DNA of 64,000 nucleotides, taken from positions 488,504 to 552,503 of the forward strand of contig LUZT01000006.1 in assembly GCA_001602925.1 (NCBI GenBank). Reading direction: 5' to 3'. Positions 50,556-58,400 of this stretch are shown here, piece after piece. Position 1 is the stretch's first letter. Each line of letters begins with the position of its first letter. Both the position numbers and the translations under genes were made by a program. This DNA is from Chlorobiales bacterium Clorobi_01 (GTDB lineage: Bacteria; Bacteroidota; Chlorobiia; Chlorobiales; Chlorobiaceae). The notes below the pieces were generated by a model. It did not search any database. It was not told where the DNA came from and saw only the letters and a list, made by a program, of their open reading frames with translations.

Positions 50556-51398
50556 ATGGAGCCAAAGTATCCATACGATCTTGAAGAGCTTAAGCAGATC
50601 GAGAAGTTATTAGAAAAAGTGCCTGTTTATCAAAAGAAAATTGCTGAGTTATCTGCCGAAATTAAAGAGCTTTCTCGACAAGCTGTAGAGGCGGGTGCCT
50701 TTTCAGATATTCAGAAGATCGATAAATTGATAACCAAAGCATTTTACATTGATTGTGAAAATCGTTCGTTCAATACTTCTGATTCAGATACTATCGCAAG
50801 GCTTTTGGCGGAAATCGCTTGGCATGGAGAAATAAAAAACAGAAATATCCCATGTGAAATATGTGGTGAAAATAGGTCTACAGATCGGTGTCATATTATT
50901 CCGTCAAAGTTGGGTGGAACGGCGCAAGAAAACAATATTCTTATCCTATGCCCTACTCATCACCGTCTGTTTGATAGATTTATGTTGTCGAAAGCTGAAT
51001 GGACTATTATTGACTGGGATAGAAAATCAAAAATATCAAAGAAATATGCTTATTCTGTTACTCTTGAGGCACATAGAGTTTTTTGGGACAAAATGAAAAA
51101 TAATGGTGAGCCAGAAAAGATTAGAGAATACGAGGTAAATGAAAAGTCTTTTATCGGTCATGTGATTGAAGAAATTTCTTCTCTTTTTATAAAAGGACGA
51201 GCAGTTAAGGCAGAATCGGTGTATCAAATGTTAGATAAAAATATAGTGGAAATAAGCAAAAAGGTTATAAGGCAGCTAATCGATCGAGGATTTCTGAAAC
51301 AGATTAAAGCAGAAAATCATAATATGTTGGTGCTTGGTGTTGAAAAGTTAGAAGTTTCTGATGAACTTGTTCTAAGGATATGGCAACAAGTCGGATAA
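50556..51398 (+). CDS. HNH endonuclease-like protein
   Basis: 280 residues, strongly AT-rich DNA. An N-terminal coiled coil (about 10-45) precedes a zinc-type HNH core: C100-C103 (CEIC), H113 (CHIIP), N126/N127 (ENN), C132 and H135-H136 (CPTHHRLFD). The C-terminal third (about 190-280) looks like a winged-helix segment (KAESVYQMLDKN, SKKVIRQLIDRGFLKQI). HNH folds cut DNA; the helical N-terminus and winged-helix tail are unusual and suggest a specialised role, possibly defence. It follows the small membrane protein gene. Substrate and partner are unknown. Confidence 0.7.
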   Translation: MEPKYPYDLEELKQIEKLLEKVPVYQKKIAELSAEIKELSRQAVEAGAFSDIQKIDKLITKAFYIDCENRSFNTSDSDTIARLLAEIAWHGEIKNRNIPCEICGENRSTDRCHIIPSKLGGTAQENNILILCPTHHRLFDRFMLSKAEWTIIDWDRKSKISKKYAYSVTLEAHRVFWDKMKNNGEPEKIREYEVNEKSFIGHVIEEISSLFIKGRAVKAESVYQMLDKNIVEISKKVIRQLIDRGFLKQIKAENHNMLVLGVEKLEVSDELVLRIWQQVG

Positions 51399-51447
51399 AG
51401 TGAAAAAAAATTAGACAGCTGACTTATTACTGTAAATTGCCAATTTA

Positions 51448-51663
51448 TTATTGCGACACATATCCGCCGTTTTGTTCTTTTTGCAGGAGTTTTTCGTAGA
51501 GAGATTTTGGCGCGATATCCGCTCCGTTGGGCCATGCGATGGTTCCGCCTTCGATAAAAGCTTTTCTGAAAAAGCCCAGCTCCTTGAGAGGGGCGAACAC
51601 AGGGCCTTTCTCCGGGTACTCTGAACAATCGATCTCACCACGCAACCCATCATCGAAAGTCAC
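51448..51663 (-). CDS. DUF2442 protein, possibly 5'-truncated
   Basis: 71 residues from GTG 51663. The C-terminal family core is clear: FDDGLRGEIDCSEYPEKG, VFAPLKELGFFRKAFIEGGTIAWPNGADIAPKSLYEKL. The reading frame continues upstream through residues (ITYVGGYTYHV) that look like the missing first strands of DUF2442, but no ATG, GTG or TTG precedes the in-frame TAA at about 51724. So either a rare codon (ATC 51699 or ATA 51693) is used or the gene has lost its start. DUF2442 proteins often pair with DUF4160 partners in toxin-antitoxin-like modules; none is here. Confidence 0.55.
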   Translation of the reverse strand: MTFDDGLRGEIDCSEYPEKGPVFAPLKELGFFRKAFIEGGTIAWPNGADIAPKSLYEKLLQKEQNGGYVSQ

Positions 51664-51758
51664 ATGGTAAGTATAACCACCGACGTACGTTATCCCGATC
51701 TTCCCTGAATTTTGTTCTTTTCCTTATTATGCGCTGAAGAACCATCCGGAGAAATCCC

Positions 51759-51977
51759 ATGCACCTGAGCATTCCATTGAAACAAATGAGCGTCGAAGAG
51801 AAGCTGCAAGCGATTGAAGAAATCTGGGCAGACCTCGCCAGTACGCCGGAGAACATTCCCTCACCAGCCTGGCACGCAGACGTCTTGCAGGTTCGGGAAG
51901 AGCGTATCGCCGAGGGACGAGCACAGTTTCTCGATATTGAAGAAGCAAAAAAAGCCGTCCGGGAAAAACTCGGATGA
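51759..51977 (+). CDS. Antitoxin, addiction-module component (TIGR02574-like)
   Basis: 72 residues. The start SIPLKQMSVEEKLQAIEEIWADL and the later RxxRxxxGRAQFLDIEEAKKAVREKL pattern are typical of the short antitoxins that precede RelE/ParE-like toxins. The C-terminal part should wrap the toxin. It starts at ATG 51759 and its stop overlaps the toxin start (ATGA), the usual coupling in these modules. The AT-rich flank on the left and the DUF2442 remnant mark this as an accessory spot. Confidence 0.8.
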   Translation: MHLSIPLKQMSVEEKLQAIEEIWADLASTPENIPSPAWHADVLQVREERIAEGRAQFLDIEEAKKAVREKLG

Positions 51978-52264
51978 GAGTCCAACTCCTTGAAGAAGCG
52001 ACCGCTGACCTGGCGGACGGGTATCGTTTTTATGAACGTCAAGCCGAGGGGCTGGGCGAGTATTTCCTCGATTCCCTGTGGTCAGATATTCAGTCACTAC
52101 GCCTTTCCGGCGGCGTTCATGCCATCTTCTTCGGCTACCATCGTCTCCTTTCCCGTCGCTTTCCCTACGCTGTGTACTACCGCGTCGATGGCGGAATTGC
52201 TCGTGTCCGGGCTATTCTCGATTGCCGCCGTGATCCAGAATGGATAACAAAACGGCTGGGATAA
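51974..52264 (+). CDS. ParE/RelE-superfamily toxin
   Basis: 96 residues of the RelE/ParE fold: the start VQLLEEATADLADGYRFYERQ, the middle FPYAVYYRVDGGIARVRAILDCRRDPEWI, with the pattern R-x-P-Y-x-V-Y-Y, and a C-terminal KRLG. Members either cut mRNA on the ribosome or inhibit gyrase; which cannot be told. The start overlaps the antitoxin stop. The gene pair is complete and looks functional. Confidence 0.82.
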   Translation: MRVQLLEEATADLADGYRFYERQAEGLGEYFLDSLWSDIQSLRLSGGVHAIFFGYHRLLSRRFPYAVYYRVDGGIARVRAILDCRRDPEWITKRLG

Positions 52265-52486
52265 TCGAAGGTTCTCCTCCTAACAAGAGCATACCTGAGC
52301 CGATTTGCGTTTTCAGTTGGAAATGCGCTGCAATTCCTTGATTCTCACCCCGGATATTCTGAACTTTGAAAAGCAGGAGAGGCGGCGGCTCGGCTTGTCT
52401 GGCAAGGCTTTGCGTTCCTGTTTTTTTGAAGTGTTGGGGTCTTGTAGTTCATGATGTTTCTCAAACAACTTGAAAGGAGGTCTCGC

Positions 52487-53260
52487 ATGTCCAGGTTCAT
52501 TTCAATCCTGATGTCTGCCGTGCTGGCGCTTTGCCTGTTTACTGTTCGTGCAGAGGGGAAAGCGGCTTCGGTGAAGCTGGCGCCGGAGGTCGCGCTTGGG
52601 GCTTACATGGGGCTGGCCGAGGATCATCTCGAAGGCATTCTGCGCACAGAAAAAGCGATTGCTGTTTCAAAAGAGGCGATGTCGGCCAAATGGGACGAGG
52701 TCAAGCCATTGCTCGACCGCTTCAGTCACGATCTGCCAACCGAAGCAACCGTGTGGTTCATGATGCCCGATGGCAGCTACTATGCCACCGCGAAAGGTGG
52801 TCTCGCCGACCAGAATCTCAAGGATCGCATCTATTTCCCGAAACTTATCGCCGGCAAGGATGTGCTTGGCGAGCTGGTGATCAGCAAATCAACGGGGCAG
52901 CGCTCGATCGTCGTTGCCGCTCCGGTCGTTGCCGATGGCAAGGTGGTTGCGGCGGTTGGCGTTTCGGTCGATGCGGTCAAGCTTGCCGAAGTTGTCGAAT
53001 CCCGTATGACGCTGCCGGAAAACGCCTACTTCTACGCGCTCGATGCCAATACCAAAGTCACGCTGCACCGCTATCAGGCCCGGATGTTCAAAACGGTGTC
53101 CGAAATCAGTAACGAGAGCCTCGGCGACACTTTCAAAAAGGTGATGCACAAGGAGCAGGGCGTTTTCAACTATTCGCTCGAAGGCAAGAAGATGAGCTCG
53201 ATTTTCCGCAAGTCCCCGGTTCTCGGCTGGTACTTCTTCATCGCCCAGCAGTGCAAGTAA
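52487..53260 (+). CDS. Secreted stand-alone Cache (PDC) sensor-domain protein
   Basis: 257 residues. A signal peptide (about 1-25, SAVLALCLFTVRAEG) is followed by one Cache/PDC sensor domain: VWFMMPDGSYYATAKGG, DRIYFPKLIAGKDVLGELVISKSTGQRSIVVAAPVV, VVAAVGVSVDAVKLAEV. Such domains usually sit in chemoreceptors or kinases and bind small ligands in the periplasm; here there is no membrane helix or signalling domain after it. It may be a soluble ligand binder that passes information to another protein. ATG 52487 has a perfect AGGAGG before it. It is one base before the deaminase gene. Confidence 0.7.
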   Translation: MSRFISILMSAVLALCLFTVRAEGKAASVKLAPEVALGAYMGLAEDHLEGILRTEKAIAVSKEAMSAKWDEVKPLLDRFSHDLPTEATVWFMMPDGSYYATAKGGLADQNLKDRIYFPKLIAGKDVLGELVISKSTGQRSIVVAAPVVADGKVVAAVGVSVDAVKLAEVVESRMTLPENAYFYALDANTKVTLHRYQARMFKTVSEISNESLGDTFKKVMHKEQGVFNYSLEGKKMSSIFRKSPVLGWYFFIAQQCK

Positions 53261-53261
53261 G

Positions 53262-53708
53262 ATGAACAGAGACCACGAATTCATGGCGCTGGCCCTCGAA
53301 CAGGCCCGGAAGAGCTACGATGAGGGCGGCGTACCCGTCGGGGCGGTGATGGTCGAAAATGGCGAGGTGCTCGCCGCCGGGCACAACCAGCGCGTGCAGA
53401 ATGGCGACCCGATTGCCCACGGCGAGATGGACTGTATCCGCAAGGCGGGCCGCCGTGCCCGGTACGATGACGTGACGCTCTACACGACGCTCTCGCCCTG
53501 CATGATGTGCGCGGGCGCAATCGTCCAGTTCGGCATCGGGCGGGTCGTCGTGGGCGAAGACCGGAATTTCAAGGGCAACGCCGGATTTCTGCGCGAGCAC
53601 GGTGTCGAAGTCTCGCTTCTCGACGACGAAGGGTGCCGAAGCCTCATGGACGCCTTCATCGCCGAACGCCCCGACCTGTGGGACGAAGACATCGCCGGGA
53701 ACGGGTGA
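53262..53708 (+). CDS. Cytosine/nucleoside deaminase, fungal FCY1-like
   Basis: 148 residues. The zinc site is present as H53/E55 (AHGEMD) and PCxxC C80/C83 (SPCMMCAGA). From about residue 70 to the end it follows yeast cytosine deaminase closely (TLYTTLSPC, GRVVVGEDRNFKG, ERPDLWDEDI). So it probably deaminates cytosine to uracil, rather than being TadA, whose motif is usually HAE. It begins one base after the Cache gene. A TadA enzyme to edit the tRNA-Arg(ACG) in this window must be elsewhere. Confidence 0.75.
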   Translation: MNRDHEFMALALEQARKSYDEGGVPVGAVMVENGEVLAAGHNQRVQNGDPIAHGEMDCIRKAGRRARYDDVTLYTTLSPCMMCAGAIVQFGIGRVVVGEDRNFKGNAGFLREHGVEVSLLDDEGCRSLMDAFIAERPDLWDEDIAGNG

Positions 53709-53748
53709 GAACGCCTCCAGCATCTGGTTAAAGACAGCAATCATTTTT

Positions 53749-54222
53749 ATGAATTCAACGAACATGAATTTTGTTATCCGCCTGAAAGATGTGGTCGATG
53801 CGATAGACCAGGCTGATGAAGAGCGACGGGCGTTTCTGAATATCAGGACGGGACGGATTGTGACCTTTAGCCGCGATGCGCTGGATGCGGCGGAGTTGGG
53901 TAGCGCTGTCCGGGCGCGCGAGGAGGCGCTGGTGCGGGAAGCCGGGGAGGCGCTGCTTTCCGGCGATTACCGCGAACTGCCGGATCAGTTCGACATCAAT
54001 GACTGTTCAATTATGCGACGCTTCTGCCAGACTGTTGAAAATAACGAATTGCGTCGCGGCTTGCTGAGAAGCATTCAGGGGCGTGGAGCCTCCATGCGCA
54101 TCAGGAGCACGGTGGATGCGTTTGGCGTTGCCGAAGCGTGGAGCGCTTTTCGCAACGAGGCGCTGCAAGCCATCGCTATCGACTGGCTGGGGAACCTTGG
54201 GATTGCGTACAGCGGCGAGTGA
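53749..54222 (+). CDS. UPF0158-family protein
   Basis: 157 residues. The pattern DADEERRAFLNIRTGRIVTFS at the start and RDEA...IAIDWLGNLGI at the end match the small UPF0158 family of unknown function. The middle is helical and acidic (EEALVREAGEALLSGDYRELPDQFDINDCSIMRRFC). ATG 53749 is taken; ATG 53764 is also possible. It follows the deaminase gene by 40 bases and ends just before a palindromic element at 54230. Confidence 0.6.
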   Translation: MNSTNMNFVIRLKDVVDAIDQADEERRAFLNIRTGRIVTFSRDALDAAELGSAVRAREEALVREAGEALLSGDYRELPDQFDINDCSIMRRFCQTVENNELRRGLLRSIQGRGASMRIRSTVDAFGVAEAWSAFRNEALQAIAIDWLGNLGIAYSGE

Positions 54223-54229
54223 GTGCGAA

Positions 54230-54251
54230 GGGCAGACACGCAGGTCTGCCC
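54230..54251. repeat. REP-like palindrome GGGCAGAC...GTCTGCCC
   Basis: Perfect eight-pair inverted repeat with a six-base loop (ACGCAG), followed by CTACA, lying between the convergent UPF0158 and ftsE genes. It has no T run. Similar GGGCAGAC/GTCTGCCC-CTAC elements are scattered in many bacterial genomes, so this may be one copy of a dispersed repeat. Confidence 0.55.
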
Positions 54252-54288
54252 CTACAGATAGTATCGGTTCCGCGCAACACCCCGTCGA

Positions 54289-55008
54289 TTACGACGCCAC
54301 AGCCGCCTGCTTCGGAACCGGATGCCAGCAGGTGCCCGAAGGCGCGGGTTCGATGGTGCATTCGACGAGGTTCATGTCTTTGATCATGAGCGTGCGCGAT
54401 GGGTGGTGGCGCACCAGATCGTAGTCGTGGGTGCCGATGATGACGCTGATCCCTTTGGCGTTGATCTTTTTCAGGTATTCGAGAATTTCAATCGAGGTTT
54501 CGGGATCGAGGTTGCCCGTCGGTTCGTCGGCGATGATGGCTACCGGATCGCCGACCAGCGCGCGGGCGATCACCACGCGCTGCTGCTCGCCGCCGGAGAG
54601 GTTCTGCGGCATCTCCTTCGCGGCCTGTTCGAGACCGACCTCCTTCAGGGCGGTCATCACCTTCTCCTTGATGAGCGAATGCTTGGTGCCCGTCACCTTG
54701 AGCACGAAGGCGAGGTTGTCGTACACGTTGCGGTCTTCGAGGAGCCGGAAGTCCTGGAAAACGATCCCAAGCTTGCGCCTGAGCATGGCGATTTTGCCTT
54801 TCCTGATTTTCCTTGAGCTGAAGCCGTTGACAATCACTTCCCCTTTCACCGGTTTGATCTCCATGTACAGCGATTTGAGCAGCGTGGTTTTGCCGCTGCC
54901 GCTCCGTCCGACGATATACACCAGTTCGCCGGGCTGGATGGTGAAGTTCAGGTTCCTGAGAATGGGCTTTTTTCTGATGTCGAGGTCAGCGTTGACGAAA
55001 GCGATCAT
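54289..55008 (-). CDS. ftsE: Cell-division ATP-binding protein FtsE
   Basis: 239 residues. Walker A GRSGSGKTT at 34-42, Q-loop FQDFRLLEDRNVYDNLAF, signature LSGGEQQRVVIARA and Walker B IIADEPTGNLDP with switch His in GTHDYDLV. The FRLLxxRxVYxNLAF block is FtsE-like. With FtsX it controls septal wall hydrolases through activators like EnvC, whose relative is encoded at 28.4 kb. ftsX is not next to it, which is unusual. A 20-residue extension follows the ATPase core (ending SGTCWHPVPKQAAVAS). It is three bases after the pdxA start side, in a pdxA-ftsE leftward order. Confidence 0.85.
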   Translation of the reverse strand: MIAFVNADLDIRKKPILRNLNFTIQPGELVYIVGRSGSGKTTLLKSLYMEIKPVKGEVIVNGFSSRKIRKGKIAMLRRKLGIVFQDFRLLEDRNVYDNLAFVLKVTGTKHSLIKEKVMTALKEVGLEQAAKEMPQNLSGGEQQRVVIARALVGDPVAIIADEPTGNLDPETSIEILEYLKKINAKGISVIIGTHDYDLVRHHPSRTLMIKDMNLVECTIEPAPSGTCWHPVPKQAAVAS

Positions 55009-55011
55009 GGG

Positions 55012-56016
55012 TTACCCTGTGGTTTGCGTTCTGTTCGTTGCGATGGTTGTGGCGAGTTTGGCGGCCTCGAGGAAGCTGCGTTCGGAGGCCGTGCCCTTGC
55101 CCGCCTTGTCGAAGCCGGTGCCATGGTCGGGCGAGGTGCGCACGATGGGCAGGCCGAGCGTGACGTTGATGCCTGTGTCGAAGGCGAGCACCTTGAATGG
55201 AAGCAGCCCCTGGTCGTGGTACATGGCGACGATGAGGTCGTAATTCCGGTAGCGTTTCGCGCCGAAAAAGCCATCGGCGGGGAAGGGACCGTCGATCTGC
55301 ATCGACGCAGCCAGCCGCTCGATAGCCGGGCGGATGACCGCCGTTTCCTCGTTGCCCATGACGCCCCCATCCGAGGCGTGCGGGTTGAGGCCGAGCACGG
55401 CGATTTTCGGATTGTCGAGCCGGAAGTCGCGCCGCATCGATCCGGCGAGTGTGGTGAAAAAGCCGTCCATATCCATCGTCCGCACCAGCTCCGGCACCTT
55501 CGCGAGCGGTTCGTGGATCGTGGCCAGCGCGACCCTGAGGCCGGAGACGGGATCGACGAAGAGCATGATCTGCGACGAGACGCCGAAAAATCCGGCGAGG
55601 AAATCGGTGTGGCCGGTATTTCGGTACCCGGCGAGCGCAATTGCCTCTTTGTGCAGCGGCGCGGTGACGAGCGCGTCGCAGATGCCGTCACGGCACAACG
55701 TGGCGGCGGTTTCGAGCGAGCGCATGGCGATCTCTCCGGCGGTTCGCGAGAGCGTGCCGGGCTGGATCGATTCCGGCTCAGCGACGCTCAGTACGTGCAG
55801 CACGCCCGGCTCCGGCGCGATGGTCGCAATATCATCTGCTCCATCGATCCGCCACAACTCGACTGGCAAGCCGAGAAGGTCGCGGTAGAATTCGAGCGCT
55901 TTCAACGATCCGGCAACCACGTAGGTGTCCTCTCCCGAAGGCAGCGCGAGCACGCTTTTCAGGATGATTTCAGGGCCGATGCCGTGAATGTCGCCGGTCG
56001 AAAAAACGATGCGCAT
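55012..56016 (-). CDS. pdxA: 4-hydroxythreonine-4-phosphate dehydrogenase
   Basis: 334 residues, normal PdxA length. It oxidises 4-phosphohydroxy-L-threonine on the way to pyridoxal phosphate. Family blocks STGDIHGIGPEIILKSV (N-terminus), VTAPLHKEAIALAGYRNTGHTDFL (zinc and substrate), VAMYHDQGLLPFKVLAFD (metal-binding His/Asp) and TSPDHGTGFDKAGKG are intact. ATG 56016 starts four bases before the stop of the upstream DUF4293 gene. PdxJ is not in the window. Confidence 0.95.
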   Translation of the reverse strand: MRIVFSTGDIHGIGPEIILKSVLALPSGEDTYVVAGSLKALEFYRDLLGLPVELWRIDGADDIATIAPEPGVLHVLSVAEPESIQPGTLSRTAGEIAMRSLETAATLCRDGICDALVTAPLHKEAIALAGYRNTGHTDFLAGFFGVSSQIMLFVDPVSGLRVALATIHEPLAKVPELVRTMDMDGFFTTLAGSMRRDFRLDNPKIAVLGLNPHASDGGVMGNEETAVIRPAIERLAASMQIDGPFPADGFFGAKRYRNYDLIVAMYHDQGLLPFKVLAFDTGINVTLGLPIVRTSPDHGTGFDKAGKGTASERSFLEAAKLATTIATNRTQTTG

Positions 56017-56019
56017 TTG

Positions 56020-56484
56020 TCAGAGCCTCTTGTACGCGGTGGCGATTTTTTCATCCTTTTTGACGCCGAGCGAGGCGAGCCAGAAGAGCACCGGTTCGGG
56101 TAGCAGCATGAACAACCCGCTGCCGGGCGCGAAGCTGACCGAAGTTGACTGCGTTTCGAGATACTGTTTCAGGAAGTGACCGCCCGCAAGTCCGGCAAGC
56201 AGGTCGGCAGCAAAGAGCACAAAGCAGAGCACAATCAGCGTCTGCTGGAGTTTGCGGTTCTTGTAGAGGAAAATAGTCACGAGCGCGACGATACCGGTGA
56301 GCGGCGACAGGATGCCCCCGCCGATGCTTCCGGCGGTGACGATCATTCCCGCACCCTGCACGTCCATAAAGTCGCCGAAAAGGATGACATGGTCGGTCGT
56401 GAAAGTCCAGAACGGGAACGCCATACTGCCGAAAGCGAGCAGCGCGGCGATGAAGAGGTAAAGGCTTTGGATTCTGCTTAACAT
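56020..56484 (-). CDS. DUF4293-family membrane protein
   Basis: 154 residues, four hydrophobic segments. The start MLSRIQSLYLFIAALLAFGSMAFPFW is the DUF4293 pattern, a family seen mainly in Bacteroidetes and Chlorobi, with the later LYKNRKLQQTLIVLCF block. Function unknown. It lies between waaA and pdxA, leftward, three bases before the pdxA start. Confidence 0.7.
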   Translation of the reverse strand: MLSRIQSLYLFIAALLAFGSMAFPFWTFTTDHVILFGDFMDVQGAGMIVTAGSIGGGILSPLTGIVALVTIFLYKNRKLQQTLIVLCFVLFAADLLAGLAGGHFLKQYLETQSTSVSFAPGSGLFMLLPEPVLFWLASLGVKKDEKIATAYKRL

Positions 56485-56534
56485 GGTTCGCGGTGTTTTG
56501 TCAAGTGGTCAGATATGTCCGGAATATACGGAAA

Positions 56535-57821
56535 TCACGATTTCGTCCGGCAATGCTGTGCTATATCCCTGGCGATAATCGCGGTGGCTCCGAGCCGGGC
56601 GTTGACGAAGCCGCTGGATTTTGCTCCGGTATGCTTCAGATGCCCGGCATCCTCGACGAAAGCGGTCAGGGCTTTGCGGAGTTCCAGCTCATTGGTGACG
56701 ACCGTGGCCGCTCCGGCTTCGATGAGTCCCGTCGCTTCGGGCGAGTTGGTGTGGCGCGGGCCGAAGAGCACCGGAATGCCGTGTGCGGCGGGTTCGATGG
56801 TGTTGTGCACGTTCACGCCGAAGCCTCCGCCAACGTAGGCGATGGCGGCGATGGTGTAGAGTTCGGCGAGGTAGCCGGTCTGGTCGACGACCAGCACCTG
56901 CTTTGCGGGGTCGAATTGCTCATCCATCTCCGAAATGGTCACCGCTTCGATGCCCTGTCGCCGCAGGTTGCCCAGCAGGCGTCCGATGTTTGGGCGATCC
57001 ACCTTGTGTGGCACCAGCACAAGGCTGAGTTTCTGGCGGAGCGAAAGCCACGCGGGGATCAGGATTGCCTCGTCCGGTTCCCAGGTGCTGCCGCCGACAA
57101 GCACCATCCGGTCGCGGAACAGCGGCTTGAGCTTCGCCGCCCGCTCGTCGCTTTTTTTCTGCCGTTCGAACACCTGGTCGAAACGCGGGTCACCGGCGAT
57201 GAAGACGTTCTTGCAGGCGAACTGGTTCAGGAACATTTCGCGATCTTTGCTGTCGATGGTGTAGATAGCGTCAAACAGCGAAAAGAGGTCGCGGTAAAGT
57301 CCCCTGAGCGAGGGCTTGAGATAGGGCGAACCCGGCGGGAGCGCGGCAGCGGCGAGTATCATTCGCGCTCCGCTTTTTCTGATGGCTTCGAGGTGGTTTG
57401 GCCAGAAGTCGTAACGCATCAGCATGAAGATGTCCGCGCCGATCATATCGACCAGTCTCCGGGCGTTCTCCGGCGTGTCGAGCGGCAGGTAGAAGACCGC
57501 CGCCGCGTCGGGGTAGTGCTTGCGTGCTTCGTAACCGGAGTCGGAAAAAAACGAAACCACGACGTCCATGTCCGGAATCTGCGCCCGGAGTTCGGCGATG
57601 ATCGTGCGGGCCTGCTCGAATTCGCCGACCGACGAGGCGTGAATCCACAAGCGGCACGAAGGTTCCGGCAGCGCGTGCAGGCGCGCTTCAAGCTCCTCGA
57701 ACAGGTTTTCTCGCGCATCCAGAAAGGTCTTCAGTCTCGGCTTGCGCGACGACAAAAGCCGCAGCAGATTCGGCTGAAGCGAGGAGAGCAAACGGTATGC
57801 GGCGAGGGCGAGTGAGGCCAT
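56535..57821 (-). CDS. waaA: 3-deoxy-D-manno-octulosonic acid transferase
   Basis: 428 residues. GT30/GT-B enzyme that adds KDO to lipid A precursors at the inner membrane. The N-terminus carries the amphipathic/membrane stretch and the acceptor site (LWIHASSVGEFEQAR). Later blocks are IAGDPRFDQVF, VGGSTWEPDE, and the donor site GGGFGVNVHNTIEPAAHGIPVLFGPRH, all typical. It starts at ATG 57821. This confirms a lipopolysaccharide-type outer membrane, fitting the GT2 gene at 1.7 kb. Next on the same strand, 50 bases away, is the DUF4293 gene. Confidence 0.93.
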   Translation of the reverse strand: MASLALAAYRLLSSLQPNLLRLLSSRKPRLKTFLDARENLFEELEARLHALPEPSCRLWIHASSVGEFEQARTIIAELRAQIPDMDVVVSFFSDSGYEARKHYPDAAAVFYLPLDTPENARRLVDMIGADIFMLMRYDFWPNHLEAIRKSGARMILAAAALPPGSPYLKPSLRGLYRDLFSLFDAIYTIDSKDREMFLNQFACKNVFIAGDPRFDQVFERQKKSDERAAKLKPLFRDRMVLVGGSTWEPDEAILIPAWLSLRQKLSLVLVPHKVDRPNIGRLLGNLRRQGIEAVTISEMDEQFDPAKQVLVVDQTGYLAELYTIAAIAYVGGGFGVNVHNTIEPAAHGIPVLFGPRHTNSPEATGLIEAGAATVVTNELELRKALTAFVEDAGHLKHTGAKSSGFVNARLGATAIIARDIAQHCRTKS

Positions 57822-57998
57822 GGTTCGTTGAATTGGTCAAGGCTTTGCTCAAGGTAAGAAAAAAGGTCACCTCGAAAAACTTGCTCCCAGTTCGCTCACG
57901 ACACTTTTTAGGAGTGCCCAAAATGCGACAAGGCGTTGGGTTGCGTACATTGCTTGTGTAAAGGTCTGTCAAACGATCCATTGCGGAGATTCCTGAAC

Positions 57999-58400
57999 AT
58001 GCCGCATCGCCAGCTTGATCATACCGCCGACCTCTGTTTCGAGGTGACTGCGGGTAGTTATCCGGAACTGTTGGGCGAGGCTTTGTGCGCCATGACGGAG
58101 TGGATCGGGCCGGAGTGGAAAAATGGCGCGGTTGAACGCCCGTTCCGGATCGAAGCGCCTGACCGGGTAGCGCTGCTGGTCGATCTGCTCAACGAAGCGC
58201 TCGCCCTTTCGCAGATTCACCGCGAAGCTTACGGCGCGCTTTCGATCCGGTCGAGCGGCGAGGAGTTCATCGAAGGCGCGTTTCTCGGTCGGGCGATTTC
58301 CGGCGCGCGGGATGAAATCAAGGCCGTGACCTGGCATGGCGCGAAGGTCGAGCAGCGGGTTGACGGTTCGTGGTTGGCAATCCTGTTGATGGATATCTGA
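57999..58400 (+). CDS. Archease
   Basis: 133 residues. The N-terminal DHTADLCFEV carries the conserved Asp/His/Asp metal site (D7, H8, D11), and EWIGPEW and SIRSSGEEFIEGAFLGRAIS are family-like. Archease helps the RtcB RNA ligase reset after each reaction by aiding guanylation. RtcB is not in the window. It overlaps the LigT gene by one base (TGATG), so the two are likely co-translated. The frame upstream of ATG 57999 shows no conservation. Confidence 0.88.
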   Translation: MPHRQLDHTADLCFEVTAGSYPELLGEALCAMTEWIGPEWKNGAVERPFRIEAPDRVALLVDLLNEALALSQIHREAYGALSIRSSGEEFIEGAFLGRAISGARDEIKAVTWHGAKVEQRVDGSWLAILLMDI

